DNA of 64,000 nucleotides from Halostagnicola sp. A-GB9-2 (GCF_030068615.1 NZ_JASJOC010000001.1:372001-436000), one strand, 5' to 3'; numbered from the stretch's first letter, positions 35,396-44,388 are shown. The notes: generated by a model from the sequence alone, not told the origin. Program-made: numbers and translations.

Positions 35396-35599
35396 ATGTC
35401 AAACCCGTCGCAACTGCGTGATAGCACCCAAATCGTCGTTCATCGTGAGGTGCTCCGAGAGTACGAGACGCAGTTAGCCGACGAGTTTACCGTCACCGTC
35501 TTCGACGAGAACGACGAGTACTGTCGGATCATCGGCAGTCCGGTAGAGATCAAAGAAGCGAGCGAGTTCCTGGTGCGACGCGGTGTGAACATCGCCTGA
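35396..35599 (+). CDS. VNG_1110C-family small protein
   Basis: A 67-residue acidic protein (MSNPSQLRDSTQIVVHREVL...). The ending FTVTVFDENDEYCRIIGSPVEIKEASEFLVRRG matches my recollection of the haloarchaeal VNG_1110C family, small single-domain proteins with unknown function. The upstream TATA box supports the internal ATG as start. A minus-strand lipoprotein fossil overlaps its 3' half. Confidence 0.8.
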   Translation: MSNPSQLRDSTQIVVHREVLREYETQLADEFTVTVFDENDEYCRIIGSPVEIKEASEFLVRRGVNIA

Positions 35600-35860
35600 T
35601 TGTGATTCGCCCTCGAGTGGCGACAAACCCTGTTGAATGCTCGAGAGTTCGTCGGAGAGAGAGAGTGCCCGTCGTGCTCGGCGGGGGACTCCCAGTGGGG
35701 GGAGTACGATGTTCCGGGCTGCCTCGAACTGATCGGCGGAGAGATCGCTCCAGGTGCTGACACGCAACTGGTCCGTGCTCCCGAGTAGCTCGTCACACCC
35801 TGCGAGAGCGGTCGCCGAGCCGGCCGCCATCGTCGACAGAAATCGGCCTCTCGAGGGAGC
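35474..35860 (-). pseudogene. Remnant of a secreted lipoprotein gene
   Basis: On the minus strand a frame beginning near 35860 without a good start codon encodes SRGRFLSTMAAGSATALAGC, which looks like a Tat-type lipoprotein signal peptide with a damaged twin-Arg (RGR) and an intact lipobox. About 60 residues of plausible protein follow (DELLGSTDQLRVSTWSDLSA...), then the frame runs into antisense of the VNG_1110C gene. No start codon lies before the signal motif except an internal ATG at 35830. A decayed or truncated gene is the best reading. Confidence 0.45.
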
Positions 35861-35903
35861 ACGATCGAAGCACCTTCACGAACTGAATCCATTAGCAGTT
35901 CCC

Positions 35904-36884
35904 GTGAACGTCGTCGAGCGGTTCCAGACCGGGTTGGTGCTGGGCGGAATCGTAGTCGGGCTCGGCGCCGGCCAGATAGCCGGCGTTCCGACGATAGCGG
36001 AGTCGCTTCTCCTTCCCTTTCTCATCGTCATGCTCTTTGCCGCGTTCGCCGGGATTCCTCTTTCGAAGCTCCGACGAGCCTTCGGGAATCGTCGCGTGCT
36101 CGGTGCGAGTCTCGGTGTGAACTTTCTGTGGAATCCACTGCTCGCGGTCGCGCTCGGAGCGGCCTTCCTGGTCGATCACCCCGCGCTCTGGGTCGGTTTA
36201 CTCATGTTGCTCGTGACCCCCTGTACCGACTGGTACCTGATCTTCACCGATCTCGCGAACGGCAACGTTCCCCTCGCGACTTCGTTGCTTCCCTACAACC
36301 TCGTTCTCCAGCTCGTCTTGCTTCCGGTCTATCTGTCTGTCTTCGCCGGCACGCTCGTCGACCTCCAGCTTGGATTTCTTCTCGAGAGTGTCCTTCTCGT
36401 ATTGTTCGTCCCACTGGTCCTCGCGGTGGTCGTTCGCCGAATCGTCGTTACGCAAAAGGGCGAAACCTGGCTCGAGAACCGATTCACTCCGATCCTCGGC
36501 CCGACGCAGGTCGTCTTTCTTTCGCTCGCGATCGCGGCGATGTTCGCCTCCCAGGGCGACGTGCTCCTCGAGCGACCCGACGTCCTGGCGGTGCTTGCCG
36601 TTCCCGTCCTCGCCTTTTATGGTATCAACTTCCTTCTCGGTCTCGCGATCGGTCGGGTCCTCGACTTTTCCTACGGCGAACTCGCCTGTTTCAACTGTAC
36701 GATCCTCTCTCGGAACTCCCCGACCGCGCTCGCGATCGCGGTCGTTGCCTTTCCAAACGAACCGCTCATCGCGCTGGCGCTGGTGATCGGTCCCTTACTC
36801 GAGTTGCCGCTTTTGGCCGTCGTCTCGAGACTCCTCCGGGGGGTAGACGAACGGGGATGGGACGACCTCGAGACGGTCTCGTAG
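35904..36884 (+). CDS. BASS-family transporter (bile acid:sodium symporter / ACR3-like)
   Basis: A 326-residue membrane protein with ten hydrophobic helices. The start is taken as GTG 35904 because the longer frame (ATG 35754) reads through the lipoprotein fossil without protein-like content. Motifs include GVNFLWNPLLAVALG, MLLVTPCTDWYLIFTDLANGN (BASS helix-4 region; the Cys is reminiscent of arsenite exporters) and ILSRNSPTALAIAVV. It may export arsenite or import organic anions with sodium; no ars regulator lies beside it. Confidence 0.83.
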   Translation: MNVVERFQTGLVLGGIVVGLGAGQIAGVPTIAESLLLPFLIVMLFAAFAGIPLSKLRRAFGNRRVLGASLGVNFLWNPLLAVALGAAFLVDHPALWVGLLMLLVTPCTDWYLIFTDLANGNVPLATSLLPYNLVLQLVLLPVYLSVFAGTLVDLQLGFLLESVLLVLFVPLVLAVVVRRIVVTQKGETWLENRFTPILGPTQVVFLSLAIAAMFASQGDVLLERPDVLAVLAVPVLAFYGINFLLGLAIGRVLDFSYGELACFNCTILSRNSPTALAIAVVAFPNEPLIALALVIGPLLELPLLAVVSRLLRGVDERGWDDLETVS

Positions 36885-36925
36885 AGCCAACAGGAACCCA
36901 CCCTCTCGCGAGACGAACCGTCGTG

Positions 36926-38194
36926 CTACCGTTCCGGATGTGTCGGTGCGTCGAACCCGCCCCGAATCAGGGGTTTCGCGATGTGTCGACGCGCACACGG
37001 CGGCACTTCGTACCAGCCATCCTCGAGATCGCGCTCGAGCGGGATGAGCGGTTTTTCGTCCGTGTCGGTCCCACAATCCCGACAGCGATAGCCCTGATCG
37101 CGCCCGGCGCTTTTCATCGTCCGGCCGCAGTCGGGACACGTCGGCGTCACGCGTTCGGTTTCGACGAGTTCCCGAACCCCGAGCTTCTCGAGTTTGAGGG
37201 TCCCACGCGAGACCTCGCCGCAGACGGTGATCCGATCGCCGACCCGAAGCGAGCGCACCCGGTCGCGGAACCGCTTAGTCGGCTCGAACGCGGCGCACTC
37301 GAGACTGTTCTCCGCTGCATCCTCGAGCGTGACGAAGACGTGCCCGCCGCGTCTCGTTTCGGGGGCAGTTGCGACCCGGCCGTCGAGTCGATAGGCCCAG
37401 CCGTCGCGGGCTGTCGCGATCGTTCCATCGCGAAGGTGTGCGTCGGTTCCTTGGTTCGTGAGGAATAGCCGGCTCGAGTCGATGGGCTCGGCGTCGATCC
37501 GATCTGCGACCCGCCGGACCGTTTCGGAATCGTCGCCCCGGATTCCGTGGAGAATCGGACCGGGCGTGTGGGGGACACAGACCGTCTCGTCTTCGCCGCA
37601 GTCGACGGTGTCCCAGACGTCCGGATACCCCCACTCGGCGGCGGCGAAGACGCTCTCGTGATCGACTTCACGCGTCGTTCCCCACCGCTCGGGCTCGCGA
37701 TAGCTGATGTACTCCGCCGTCCACTCACTGAGCGATCGCCAGCTTCCGATCGCCGCCAGCGCGCCGATGCGTCCGCGGCCGTTACCCGCGCCCCAGGATC
37801 GATACCCGCGCTCGTCGATTAGATTCGCGGCCTCGGAAATCTCGAGGTGATCGCGAATCGCATCGACCGCGAACGCGCCGACCGATTCGGGGATCGACTC
37901 CGGTCCGTGGTCGGCGACGACGAGCCCCGGATTCGTGCGCTCGTCGGCCGTTTCCGCCAGCGACTCGAGTGAGTTGTGCGCGATCTCGAACGCGCGATCA
38001 AAAGCGCAGTCGGCGTGAATCGCGAGCGCGGCGTTTCCGCGGGTTTTGTGCTCGACGGCGGGATTGAGCCGAACCAACAGGAGTCGAGCGATGTCGCCCT
38101 CGTCGCGGAGTTGCTCCGCGATCTCGGAAGCGACGTACGTAGTACACATCCCCCGCTCTCGAGAGTCCGTATCGTCGAGCCCGACGATGGTCAT
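36926..38194 (-). CDS. tiaS: tRNA(Ile2) 2-agmatinylcytidine synthetase TiaS
   Basis: A 422-residue enzyme that attaches agmatine to C34 of tRNA-Ile (CAU anticodon) so that it reads AUA. The N-terminus MTIVGLDDTDSRERGMCTTYVA is the family signature with the catalytic Asp cluster. RGNAALAIHAD, GAGNGRGRIGALAAIG and a central OB-fold (VRSLRVGDRITVCGEVSRGT) follow, then a zinc ribbon CPDCGRTMKSAG / YRCRDCGT. Essential in most archaea. Confidence 0.94.
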   Translation of the reverse strand: MTIVGLDDTDSRERGMCTTYVASEIAEQLRDEGDIARLLLVRLNPAVEHKTRGNAALAIHADCAFDRAFEIAHNSLESLAETADERTNPGLVVADHGPESIPESVGAFAVDAIRDHLEISEAANLIDERGYRSWGAGNGRGRIGALAAIGSWRSLSEWTAEYISYREPERWGTTREVDHESVFAAAEWGYPDVWDTVDCGEDETVCVPHTPGPILHGIRGDDSETVRRVADRIDAEPIDSSRLFLTNQGTDAHLRDGTIATARDGWAYRLDGRVATAPETRRGGHVFVTLEDAAENSLECAAFEPTKRFRDRVRSLRVGDRITVCGEVSRGTLKLEKLGVRELVETERVTPTCPDCGRTMKSAGRDQGYRCRDCGTDTDEKPLIPLERDLEDGWYEVPPCARRHIAKPLIRGGFDAPTHPER

Positions 38195-38572
38195 TGGCCG
38201 TCGTTAGCGGGCAAAGGGGTAACGCCTTTCGGAGCGCTCCCGAGTTGGGAGGGGAGTTTGGGTCCGGTCCAAGAGGACCGCGGACGAGTTTCCACTCTCG
38301 ATGTGGAGGCGGAAGCGGAGTGTCTCGACCAGTTTTGCCATCACTTCGAGGTACGGTATAATTGGTGTTAAACGTGTCCGAACGCCGTTAATGTGGGAGA
38401 TCGTACGCGCTTTACCCCCGCCCGCGGTGGGGCGGGATACTCGCGCTGTTTTCAGCTATAGATCGCGAGCGCGGCGAAACAGGACTCTCTGTACCAAAGA
38501 CGGGGCGACGGAGAAAAGCGACGTGACGGCAGTACCGCAGCGGAGACGAAAATCGGGCGGGGAGCCGAACGG
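38195..38572. other. 378-bp intergenic region with two hairpins
   Basis: No gene seen. It holds CGGTCC-AAGA-GGACCG (38265-38280) and a 7-bp CCCGCCC/GGGCGGG stem (38417-38436, listed separately). The plus-strand frames across it lack coding character. Confidence 0.5.
38417..38436. repeat. CCCGCCC/GGGCGGG hairpin, possible IS200/605-type end
   Basis: Perfect 7-bp stem with a 6-base loop, preceded by TTTACC and followed by ATA. It resembles the hairpin at 3764-3783 in arm sequence (CGCCC/GGGCG), and both are alone in noncoding DNA. Subterminal hairpins of IS200/IS605 elements or orphan guide-RNA scaffolds look like this, but no transposase is nearby. Confidence 0.3.
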
Positions 38573-38908
38573 TTAGTCGTCAGCGGTCGCCGTCTCGTTT
38601 CCCCCCTCCGAATCGATTTCGGCTTCGATGCTCGGCGGGTACTTCCCGCGCTCGAGTTTGAGGTCGGATTCCGGACGCGCCATGCAGGTGAGTGCGTAGG
38701 CCTCGGCCTCGGTCTCCGTGAGTCCACGGGCCGCGGGCTGGGTAACCTCCCCTTCGATGATTTCCGCAGAACAGGCCAGACACATGCCGACGCGGCAGGA
38801 GTACTCCTGGGCGATACCCTCCTCGAGACAGCGGCTGAGAATCGTCTCCTTGTCCGAGCAGGTGATCGTCTCGTCAGTGCCGACGAACTCGACGGTGTAC
38901 TCTGTCAT
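38573..38908 (-). CDS. [2Fe-2S] ferredoxin
   Basis: A 111-residue plant-type ferredoxin from ATG 38908. The cluster ligands are Cys38, Cys43, Cys46 and Cys75 in SCRVGMCLACS and LTCMARP. An acidic tail (IEAEIDSEGGNETATADD) replaces the long acidic insertion of the main haloarchaeal ferredoxin, so this is a secondary member. Likely an electron carrier for oxidoreductases; the geranylgeranyl reductase gene nearby is a candidate partner only by proximity. Confidence 0.92.
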   Translation of the reverse strand: MTEYTVEFVGTDETITCSDKETILSRCLEEGIAQEYSCRVGMCLACSAEIIEGEVTQPAARGLTETEAEAYALTCMARPESDLKLERGKYPPSIEAEIDSEGGNETATADD

Positions 38909-38930
38909 ATCGCTCGATACGAAAGACCAC

Positions 38931-38937
38931 ATTAAAA
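38931..38937 (-). promoter_or_regulatory. TATA box of the ferredoxin gene
   Basis: Minus-strand TTTTAAT lies 23-29 bp before the ATG at 38908, consistent with a leaderless transcript. Confidence 0.55.
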
Positions 38938-39048
38938 CTCTTTATTACGGATCTGTCGTGTCGGTACCGACAAAACTCGTTCTCGAGTACTGATTCTACC
39001 CGAGACAGGAGTCTCGAGCACCGTGACAGCGATGAGTGTTTTCAAGGG

Positions 39049-39591
39049 CTACTCGGTGGAGCCCTTCGAACGCTCGTGGTACCAGCCGCCGAACGCGCCG
39101 AGGGGGACGATCAACCAGCCGGCGAACACGAGCGCGAACTGGAACGCCGGAAGCGCGAACGCGAACGCGAGGACGATCGACTCGACGGCCGTTATCGCCC
39201 CGCCGAGAAGGTTGTAAAGCGCGATTACCAGCCCGACGCTCAACCCGCCGGCAACCATGCTCACCATCGACGTGCACGTGCCGAGTACCGCGCCGAGCAA
39301 CGGGTCGGAGGTTTCGGGATCGATCTGTCGCCAGAGGATAGTCCCGACGACGAGCGAAGCCGGAATCGCGAGCGGGACGAAGAACGCCCCCGCGAGGACG
39401 CCGAAGCTGACGAGGTCCTGGCCGGAGACGGCCGCGAGCGCCCCGGTGTGTAAGAGAACTATCGACGCACCAAACCAGAGCACGACGGCGAGCAATCCGG
39501 TCGCGGCCATCGCGATGCCGCCGCCGATATCGTGCCGGTCAGCGTAGGGAAGTCGCCCGGGACCGAACCGGCGACACAGTGATCCAGACAT
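39049..39591 (-). CDS. Four- to five-helix membrane protein, unknown
   Basis: A 180-residue protein whose core is hydrophobic: GIAMAATGLLAVVLWFGAS, VSFGVLAGAFFVPLAIPASLVVG, SMVSMVAGGLSVGLVIALYNLLGG and FALPAFQFALVFAGWLIVPLGAF. The N-terminal 25 residues are polar with two Arg-rich patches. No functional motif is seen. It is divergent from the geranylgeranyl reductase gene and shares its promoter region. Confidence 0.72.
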   Translation of the reverse strand: MSGSLCRRFGPGRLPYADRHDIGGGIAMAATGLLAVVLWFGASIVLLHTGALAAVSGQDLVSFGVLAGAFFVPLAIPASLVVGTILWRQIDPETSDPLLGAVLGTCTSMVSMVAGGLSVGLVIALYNLLGGAITAVESIVLAFAFALPAFQFALVFAGWLIVPLGAFGGWYHERSKGSTE

Positions 39592-39737
39592 TATTATAAC
39601 AATTCGGACACAACAACCTAACTTCTTGTATCTAGTTTCGGATATGTCGTTCTATCCCTCGAAACCATCGGCGGTCCCATCGCCGCTTCTCGATTCGCGT
39701 TCTGACCCTCTCGAATCAACGAATAACACGAAAAACG

Positions 39738-39745
39738 TTTTCTTA
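39738..39745 (+). promoter_or_regulatory. TATA-like box of the geranylgeranyl reductase gene
   Basis: TTTTCTTA lies 22-29 bp before ATG 39767, fitting a leaderless start. Confidence 0.45.
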
Positions 39746-39766
39746 CCCGGGTGACCACTCATAGGT

Positions 39767-41176
39767 ATGAGTACGCAGGAACAGTCGGCTGCCACTACGA
39801 CGCCCGAGACGCGCTCCCCCGACGTGGTCGTCGTCGGTGCGGGAACCGCAGGTTGCTACGCGGCCGCGACGGTCGCACAGGAGGGCTACGAAGTTGTCGT
39901 CCTCGAGCGGAAAACCGAAGAAGAGGCGGGCCACATTGCGTGTGGCGACGCGTTGAAGGGAGCCGACGCGTTCCCCGACGCCATCCCCAAGTCCCAACTC
40001 GAGCCGGCGTTTACCAACACCGGCGTCGACCATGGCCGCTTCGAGATTCCACAGGAAGACACCGTCCTCGAGATCCCGGTTCCGGGCGAACTGGCCGTCA
40101 TCGACCGCTGGGAGTACGGACGACGACTCATCGAAGGAGCCGAAGACGCGGGCGCGGATTTCCACTACGACACCGTCGTTCAGGACGTTTTACAGAACGG
40201 CGACGACGGGCGAGTGACCGGCGTAAAGGCGATGTGCAAGGGCCAGCCCCGGACCTACGAGGCTGACATCGTTATCGACGGCGCAGGTTCGCTTTCCGTG
40301 CTGCAGGATCACGTCGACTTCTCGGGATCCACGTTCGATACCAACGTCAACTACTCGCAGTTCTGTTCGGCCTACCGGGAGATCGTCCACGTCGAAGAAC
40401 CGGTCGAATGGGACGACGCGCTGGTCTTCAAACCGACCGAACGCGCGGCGGGCTATCTCTGGTACTTCCCGCGAACCGACACCGAGATCAACGCCGGACT
40501 GGGCTTTCAGATGACCGAGGAACCGATGGAACTCGTCGACGACCTCAAACACGACCTCGAGAACCGCGAGGAGTTCGAGGGTGCCGAAGTCGAGGACAAA
40601 CTCGGTGCCGCGCTCCCGACGCGCCGACCCTACGATTCGGCCGTCCACCCCGGATTCATGTCCGTTGGCGACGCCGCGGGCCACGTCAACCCGACCACCG
40701 GCGGCGGAATCGCCGGCGCAGCTTACGCCGGAAGCTACGCCGCCGACCAGGCCATCGAGGCCCTCGAGACTGGCGACTACAGCGAGGAAACCTTCTGGCG
40801 ATACAACGAGCGCGTTATGGACCACTTCGGCGCACGATACGCGGCCCTCGACGTTTATAACATCCTCTCGACGGCGGTCGACATCGACGATCTGATGGGA
40901 CTGCTCGCCGCGATGCCCGGCGACAAGCTCGCCGAAGCGCTCTACTCGGGAAGCGCGGATATCGGACTCAAGCTCAAACTCGAGTCGCTGATCAAGAGCC
41001 GCGGCCACTGGGGAACCATTTGGAACCTCTACCAGACCAAACAGCGAGCCGACGAGTTGCTGGCCCATTACGAAGACTATCCCTCGAGTCCGGCCGATTT
41101 CGACGCTTGGCAGGCCGAACGCGACGAGTTGATGGAACAGGTCTACGAGACGACGGGTGCGGATCCGAAGTACTGA
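39767..41176 (+). CDS. Geranylgeranyl reductase family FAD-dependent oxidoreductase
   Basis: A 469-residue flavoprotein. The N-terminal dinucleotide fold is VVVVGAGTAGCYAAATVAQEGYEVVVLERK, and the second FAD motif is MSVGDAAGHVNPTTGGGI, typical of archaeal geranylgeranyl reductases that saturate the isoprenoid chains of membrane lipids. The C-terminal helical region (LAEALYSGSADIGLKLKLESLIKSRGHW) is long, as in haloarchaeal paralogues. Haloarchaea carry several members, so the substrate (archaeol precursor, menaquinone or carotenoid chain) is unsettled. Confidence 0.88.
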   Translation: MSTQEQSAATTTPETRSPDVVVVGAGTAGCYAAATVAQEGYEVVVLERKTEEEAGHIACGDALKGADAFPDAIPKSQLEPAFTNTGVDHGRFEIPQEDTVLEIPVPGELAVIDRWEYGRRLIEGAEDAGADFHYDTVVQDVLQNGDDGRVTGVKAMCKGQPRTYEADIVIDGAGSLSVLQDHVDFSGSTFDTNVNYSQFCSAYREIVHVEEPVEWDDALVFKPTERAAGYLWYFPRTDTEINAGLGFQMTEEPMELVDDLKHDLENREEFEGAEVEDKLGAALPTRRPYDSAVHPGFMSVGDAAGHVNPTTGGGIAGAAYAGSYAADQAIEALETGDYSEETFWRYNERVMDHFGARYAALDVYNILSTAVDIDDLMGLLAAMPGDKLAEALYSGSADIGLKLKLESLIKSRGHWGTIWNLYQTKQRADELLAHYEDYPSSPADFDAWQAERDELMEQVYETTGADPKY

Positions 41177-41299
41177 CGCCGCGACTAGCCCGATCGTCGA
41201 CTCGCTCTCGATACGCTCTTTTGCTCGGTTCGATGGAATTCTCGAAGAAGAGACACGGGTTAATAACGATCTCCTAACGGTTGTCTCGCCTGGCCCTCA

Positions 41300-42571
41300 T
41301 TAGGGACGGTCTCGAGCGATCCGTTCAATCGCTCCCGACAGCACGTCGATTCCGTGGCCGATGCTCTCCTCGTCAACGTCGAAGGTGGCCGTGTGATGGC
41401 CGCCCGGATGGTCGGTGCCGACGCCGACGTAGCAGGCCAGTCCGCCGTTTTGCTGGACCTCGCGCATCAAGAAGGTCGCGTCTTCGCTCCCGCCGAGTTC
41501 GTCGCGCTCGAGGACCGAGTCGACGCCATCGACGCTTCCTGCGGCCTCTGCGACGATGGAGACGAGTTCGTCGTCGCTGTGTGCGCTCGGTGCCTCGGCA
41601 CCGGTTTCGACCTCGAATTCGCAGTCGTGCATCTCCGCTGCGGACCTGAGGACGTTCCGAGCCTTCTCATCCATGTACCGCATTAGTTCGGTCGTTTCGC
41701 CCCGAACTTCCGCGACGAGTCTCGCTTCCTCCGGGATGACGTTCGCCGCGGAGCCGCCCTCGATGACGCCCGCGTTGATCCGCGTCGCACCCTCGGCGTG
41801 GCGCGGAATTCCGTATAAGTTCTGGACCGCCGTCGCGAGCGCCTGGTTGGCGTTTCGACCCTGTTCGGGATGGCCGCCAGCGTGTGCTGACTCGCCGGTG
41901 AAGGTCGCCTCGAGGTGGACGACCGCGAGGAATCCCTCGACGCCCGCGACGACCTCGCCGGTTGGGTGATCGAGACCGATGTGAACCGCGAGCAGGTGGT
42001 CGACATCCGCGATGTGTTCGCTTTTCGCCATCGACTTGCCGCCGCCGACGACCTCCTCTGCGGGCTGGAAAAAGACCTTGAGTGTCCCCGAAAAGTCGCT
42101 GTCTTGAATCGCCTCGAGGACGCCGATTCCGATAGTCGCGTGGGCGTCGTGGCCGCAGGCGTGCATTGCGCTCTCGTGTTCGGAACGAAAGCCCTCCGTG
42201 ACGGGGACGTGGTCCGCGTCCTCGGATTCCTTTCGGGGCAAGCCGTCGATATCCACGCGGAGCCCGACGGTTGGTCCTGCACCCTGCTCGAGGACGGCAA
42301 CTGCACCCGTGAAACCGCCCTCGAGGGACTCGAGAACGGATTCGTCGATGTCGTACGCCGATGCTTGCTCGTACCACGCCGACAGTTCGTCGTCGTCCGG
42401 AAGTCCCATCCGGTGGTCGTTGGCGAGGGCGTCGGGACCGACGTGGAGTTCGTCGAGGTCGAGTTCCTCGAGTTCCTCGACGATCCGTGCGGTGGTGTAG
42501 AACTCGCGCCACGCCGGTTCGGGTTTTCGATGGAGATCGCGACGAAGCGAAACGTGAGATCCGCTGGTCAT
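41300..42571 (-). CDS. M20 amidohydrolase (aminoacyl/indole-acyl hydrolase type)
   Basis: A 423-residue peptidase-family amidohydrolase. Visible: the N-terminal LRRDLHRKPEPAWREFYTT, typical of M20D hydrolases; ACGHDAHATIGIGVLEA with the metal-binding C-G-H-D-x-H; KVFFQPAEEVVGGGKSM with the Glu-Glu pair; and the dimerisation domain from VEGFLAVVHLEATFTGESAHAG. It should hydrolyse an N-acyl amino acid or p-aminobenzoyl-glutamate-like amide. No operon partner. Confidence 0.88.
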   Translation of the reverse strand: MTSGSHVSLRRDLHRKPEPAWREFYTTARIVEELEELDLDELHVGPDALANDHRMGLPDDDELSAWYEQASAYDIDESVLESLEGGFTGAVAVLEQGAGPTVGLRVDIDGLPRKESEDADHVPVTEGFRSEHESAMHACGHDAHATIGIGVLEAIQDSDFSGTLKVFFQPAEEVVGGGKSMAKSEHIADVDHLLAVHIGLDHPTGEVVAGVEGFLAVVHLEATFTGESAHAGGHPEQGRNANQALATAVQNLYGIPRHAEGATRINAGVIEGGSAANVIPEEARLVAEVRGETTELMRYMDEKARNVLRSAAEMHDCEFEVETGAEAPSAHSDDELVSIVAEAAGSVDGVDSVLERDELGGSEDATFLMREVQQNGGLACYVGVGTDHPGGHHTATFDVDEESIGHGIDVLSGAIERIARDRP

Positions 42572-42803
42572 AGCTATACCTTCTCAGGAGTCCCCAAAAC
42601 TGTGCCGGACAGAGTGCCAGCAAGCGGCGAAAAGACAGAACGAAAAACGGGAGCCAGCGAAGAAACCGCTCGGACGAAATCACGCCAGCGAAAACGGCTT
42701 GACGTACGTTATATCCACCATTCGAATCGGCAATCGGGCGAATTGAAGCGTCGAGTCCGGACCCCAAAATTAAACAATATATGAGTTCGATGATACGGAT
42801 GAA

Positions 42804-43820
42804 ATGAAGATTGATGTCGTTGAAGCGCTCCATCAGCCGGAACACACCGGCGAAAATCGATGCGAGCCGTGCACGATTCTGAACCTGATTATTGCCGCTA
42901 TACTGAGTTCTCTCATCGCACGCAAATCGAAACTCGGCGGCCTGATCGCTATCGGCTGTTCGATCGGAGTAATATATCTGCGAGGGTATCTCATTCCGGG
43001 AACTCCGACGCTAACGAAGCGATATCTCCCTCCAGAGATTCTCCGTTGGTTTGGAAAAGATCCGGAGCCGGTGGTCGCATCCGGACTCGGATCGCTCGAG
43101 GCGGAGAGCGATAGCGAGCGGACGGTACCCGTGCGGGCGGACGATGACGGAGCTACCAGTCCCAAAGCGTCATCGACCTCGAACGCGACGGAGGGGGAGT
43201 CCCCAGCCGACTCGACTGAAGACGCAGACGGGGACCAGTCCGAATCCGCTCCCGGCTCGGAATCGGCTCAAGCGGACAACAGTGACGAGGGGCCCGAAGC
43301 AGGGATGGATCTCGAGACGTACTTTTTGGAGCAGAATATTCTCGAGCCGTGCGAGGACTCGGAGGACCTCTGTCTGACCGAAGCGTTCGAAACCGCGTGG
43401 TTCGAAGCGATCGAACCGATCAATTCCTCGGATATCGCCGCACCGGCGGCCGTCAAGGCGTTCGGATTCGACGAAGATCCCGAGGAGTTTGAACTCGTTA
43501 CACGTGACGACGTCCATACCCTCCGAGCGAACTCGAGTCGAACCGGCCAGTGGCCCTCGCGTCCGGCACTCGTCGCAGACATCGCCGCGAGTCGCGTGTT
43601 CGAATCCTGGATCGGCGATTGGGAGACGTTCGACCCCGCCCAGAAGGGACAGGTTCTGAACAGTCTTCGAATGTTTCTCGAGACCTGTCCGACGACCAAC
43701 GGCGACATTCAGATGGGCGAAGAGGTCGTCGAGTCCTGCTGTAGTTCACACAAAGTGTTCGCCGTTACCTGCGAGGACACCGGGGAGCGGCTCTTCGAGC
43801 ACCGCATCACCGACGTATAG
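42804..43820 (+). CDS. Haloarchaeal membrane protein with N-terminal CxxC and C-terminal cysteine cluster
   Basis: A 338-residue protein. The N-terminus ALHQPEHTGENRCEPCTILN holds a CxxC next to the first of two helices (LNLIIAAILSSLIA and LIAIGCSIGVIYLRGYL). A linker of about 90 residues, very acidic and Ser-rich, leads to a C-terminal domain that ends CPTTNGDIQMGEEVVESCCS and VTCEDTGERLFEHRI. I have seen the HQPE-TGENRC pattern repeatedly in haloarchaeal proteins, but the family has no known role. The C-terminal cysteines look like a zinc ribbon that has lost two ligands. Confidence 0.78.
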   Translation: MKIDVVEALHQPEHTGENRCEPCTILNLIIAAILSSLIARKSKLGGLIAIGCSIGVIYLRGYLIPGTPTLTKRYLPPEILRWFGKDPEPVVASGLGSLEAESDSERTVPVRADDDGATSPKASSTSNATEGESPADSTEDADGDQSESAPGSESAQADNSDEGPEAGMDLETYFLEQNILEPCEDSEDLCLTEAFETAWFEAIEPINSSDIAAPAAVKAFGFDEDPEEFELVTRDDVHTLRANSSRTGQWPSRPALVADIAASRVFESWIGDWETFDPAQKGQVLNSLRMFLETCPTTNGDIQMGEEVVESCCSSHKVFAVTCEDTGERLFEHRITDV

Positions 43821-43992
43821 CTGACCGCTGGGCCGCTTTGAGGACTCGGTTCGTCTACGACTGGCGAAACGACAGCAGGAGAACGAATCGTGTTTCTCGG
43901 GGCCGATTCACCAAGGGGGGTGCCAAACTGACGAATCACAGTGCCAAACAGCGGCTTCTCAAGTATGACCTACGTTGCAAGTGGTGATCGTC

Positions 43993-44322
43993 TCACTTAC
44001 CCATGTCGTGAATCTGTTCGACTTCGGCTTCGATGTGTATCGACTCCGGAAAGTTCTGGGACGCGATATTCCGGGCGAGGTTATCGTGTCCGTGAATCTC
44101 GAGTTCGCGCGTGAATACGGTGTACTCCCACGAGGAAAATCGCCGTTCGTCGTCGTTGTGGAGCCGACAGTGCTGCGGGACCGAGAGCCGTTCCGGCGGA
44201 TGGGAGTGTGGCCCTTTCAGCGCCGCTCCCTTTCGTTCGGCGGTTTCTTTGATATCCTCGACGAGACCGTCGAGGGCGGCTCGATCGCCACTCTGGAGGA
44301 TGAGGCGTGTTACGAAGGTCAT
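43993..44322 (-). CDS. uS10 / mL48-family ribosomal protein paralogue
   Basis: A 109-residue protein from ATG 44322 (a GTG at 44340 is in frame). The sequence MTFVTRLILQSGDRAALDGLVEDIKETAERKGAALKGPHSHPP corresponds to the S10 fold, with the loop GPHSHPPERLSVPQH in place of the usual G-P-x-P-L-P-T. The C-terminal part (FTRELEIHGHDNLARNIASQNFPESIHIEAEV) matches S10 strand-helix order. The true ribosomal uS10 is normally encoded with EF-1A, so this stand-alone copy is a paralogue with an unknown, possibly ribosome-related, job. Confidence 0.82.
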   Translation of the reverse strand: MTFVTRLILQSGDRAALDGLVEDIKETAERKGAALKGPHSHPPERLSVPQHCRLHNDDERRFSSWEYTVFTRELEIHGHDNLARNIASQNFPESIHIEAEVEQIHDMGK

Positions 44323-44388
44323 AGCTGGTGTTGTAGACACGTCTTCGGCGATGGCGTAAAAGGTTGCTGAGATTCGCTGGCGGTCGGT

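Noticed and set aside
35754-35903. N-terminal extension of the BASS transporter to ATG 35754
   Set aside because: The extra 50 residues lack hydrophobic or conserved character and are antisense to a lipoprotein-signal remnant.
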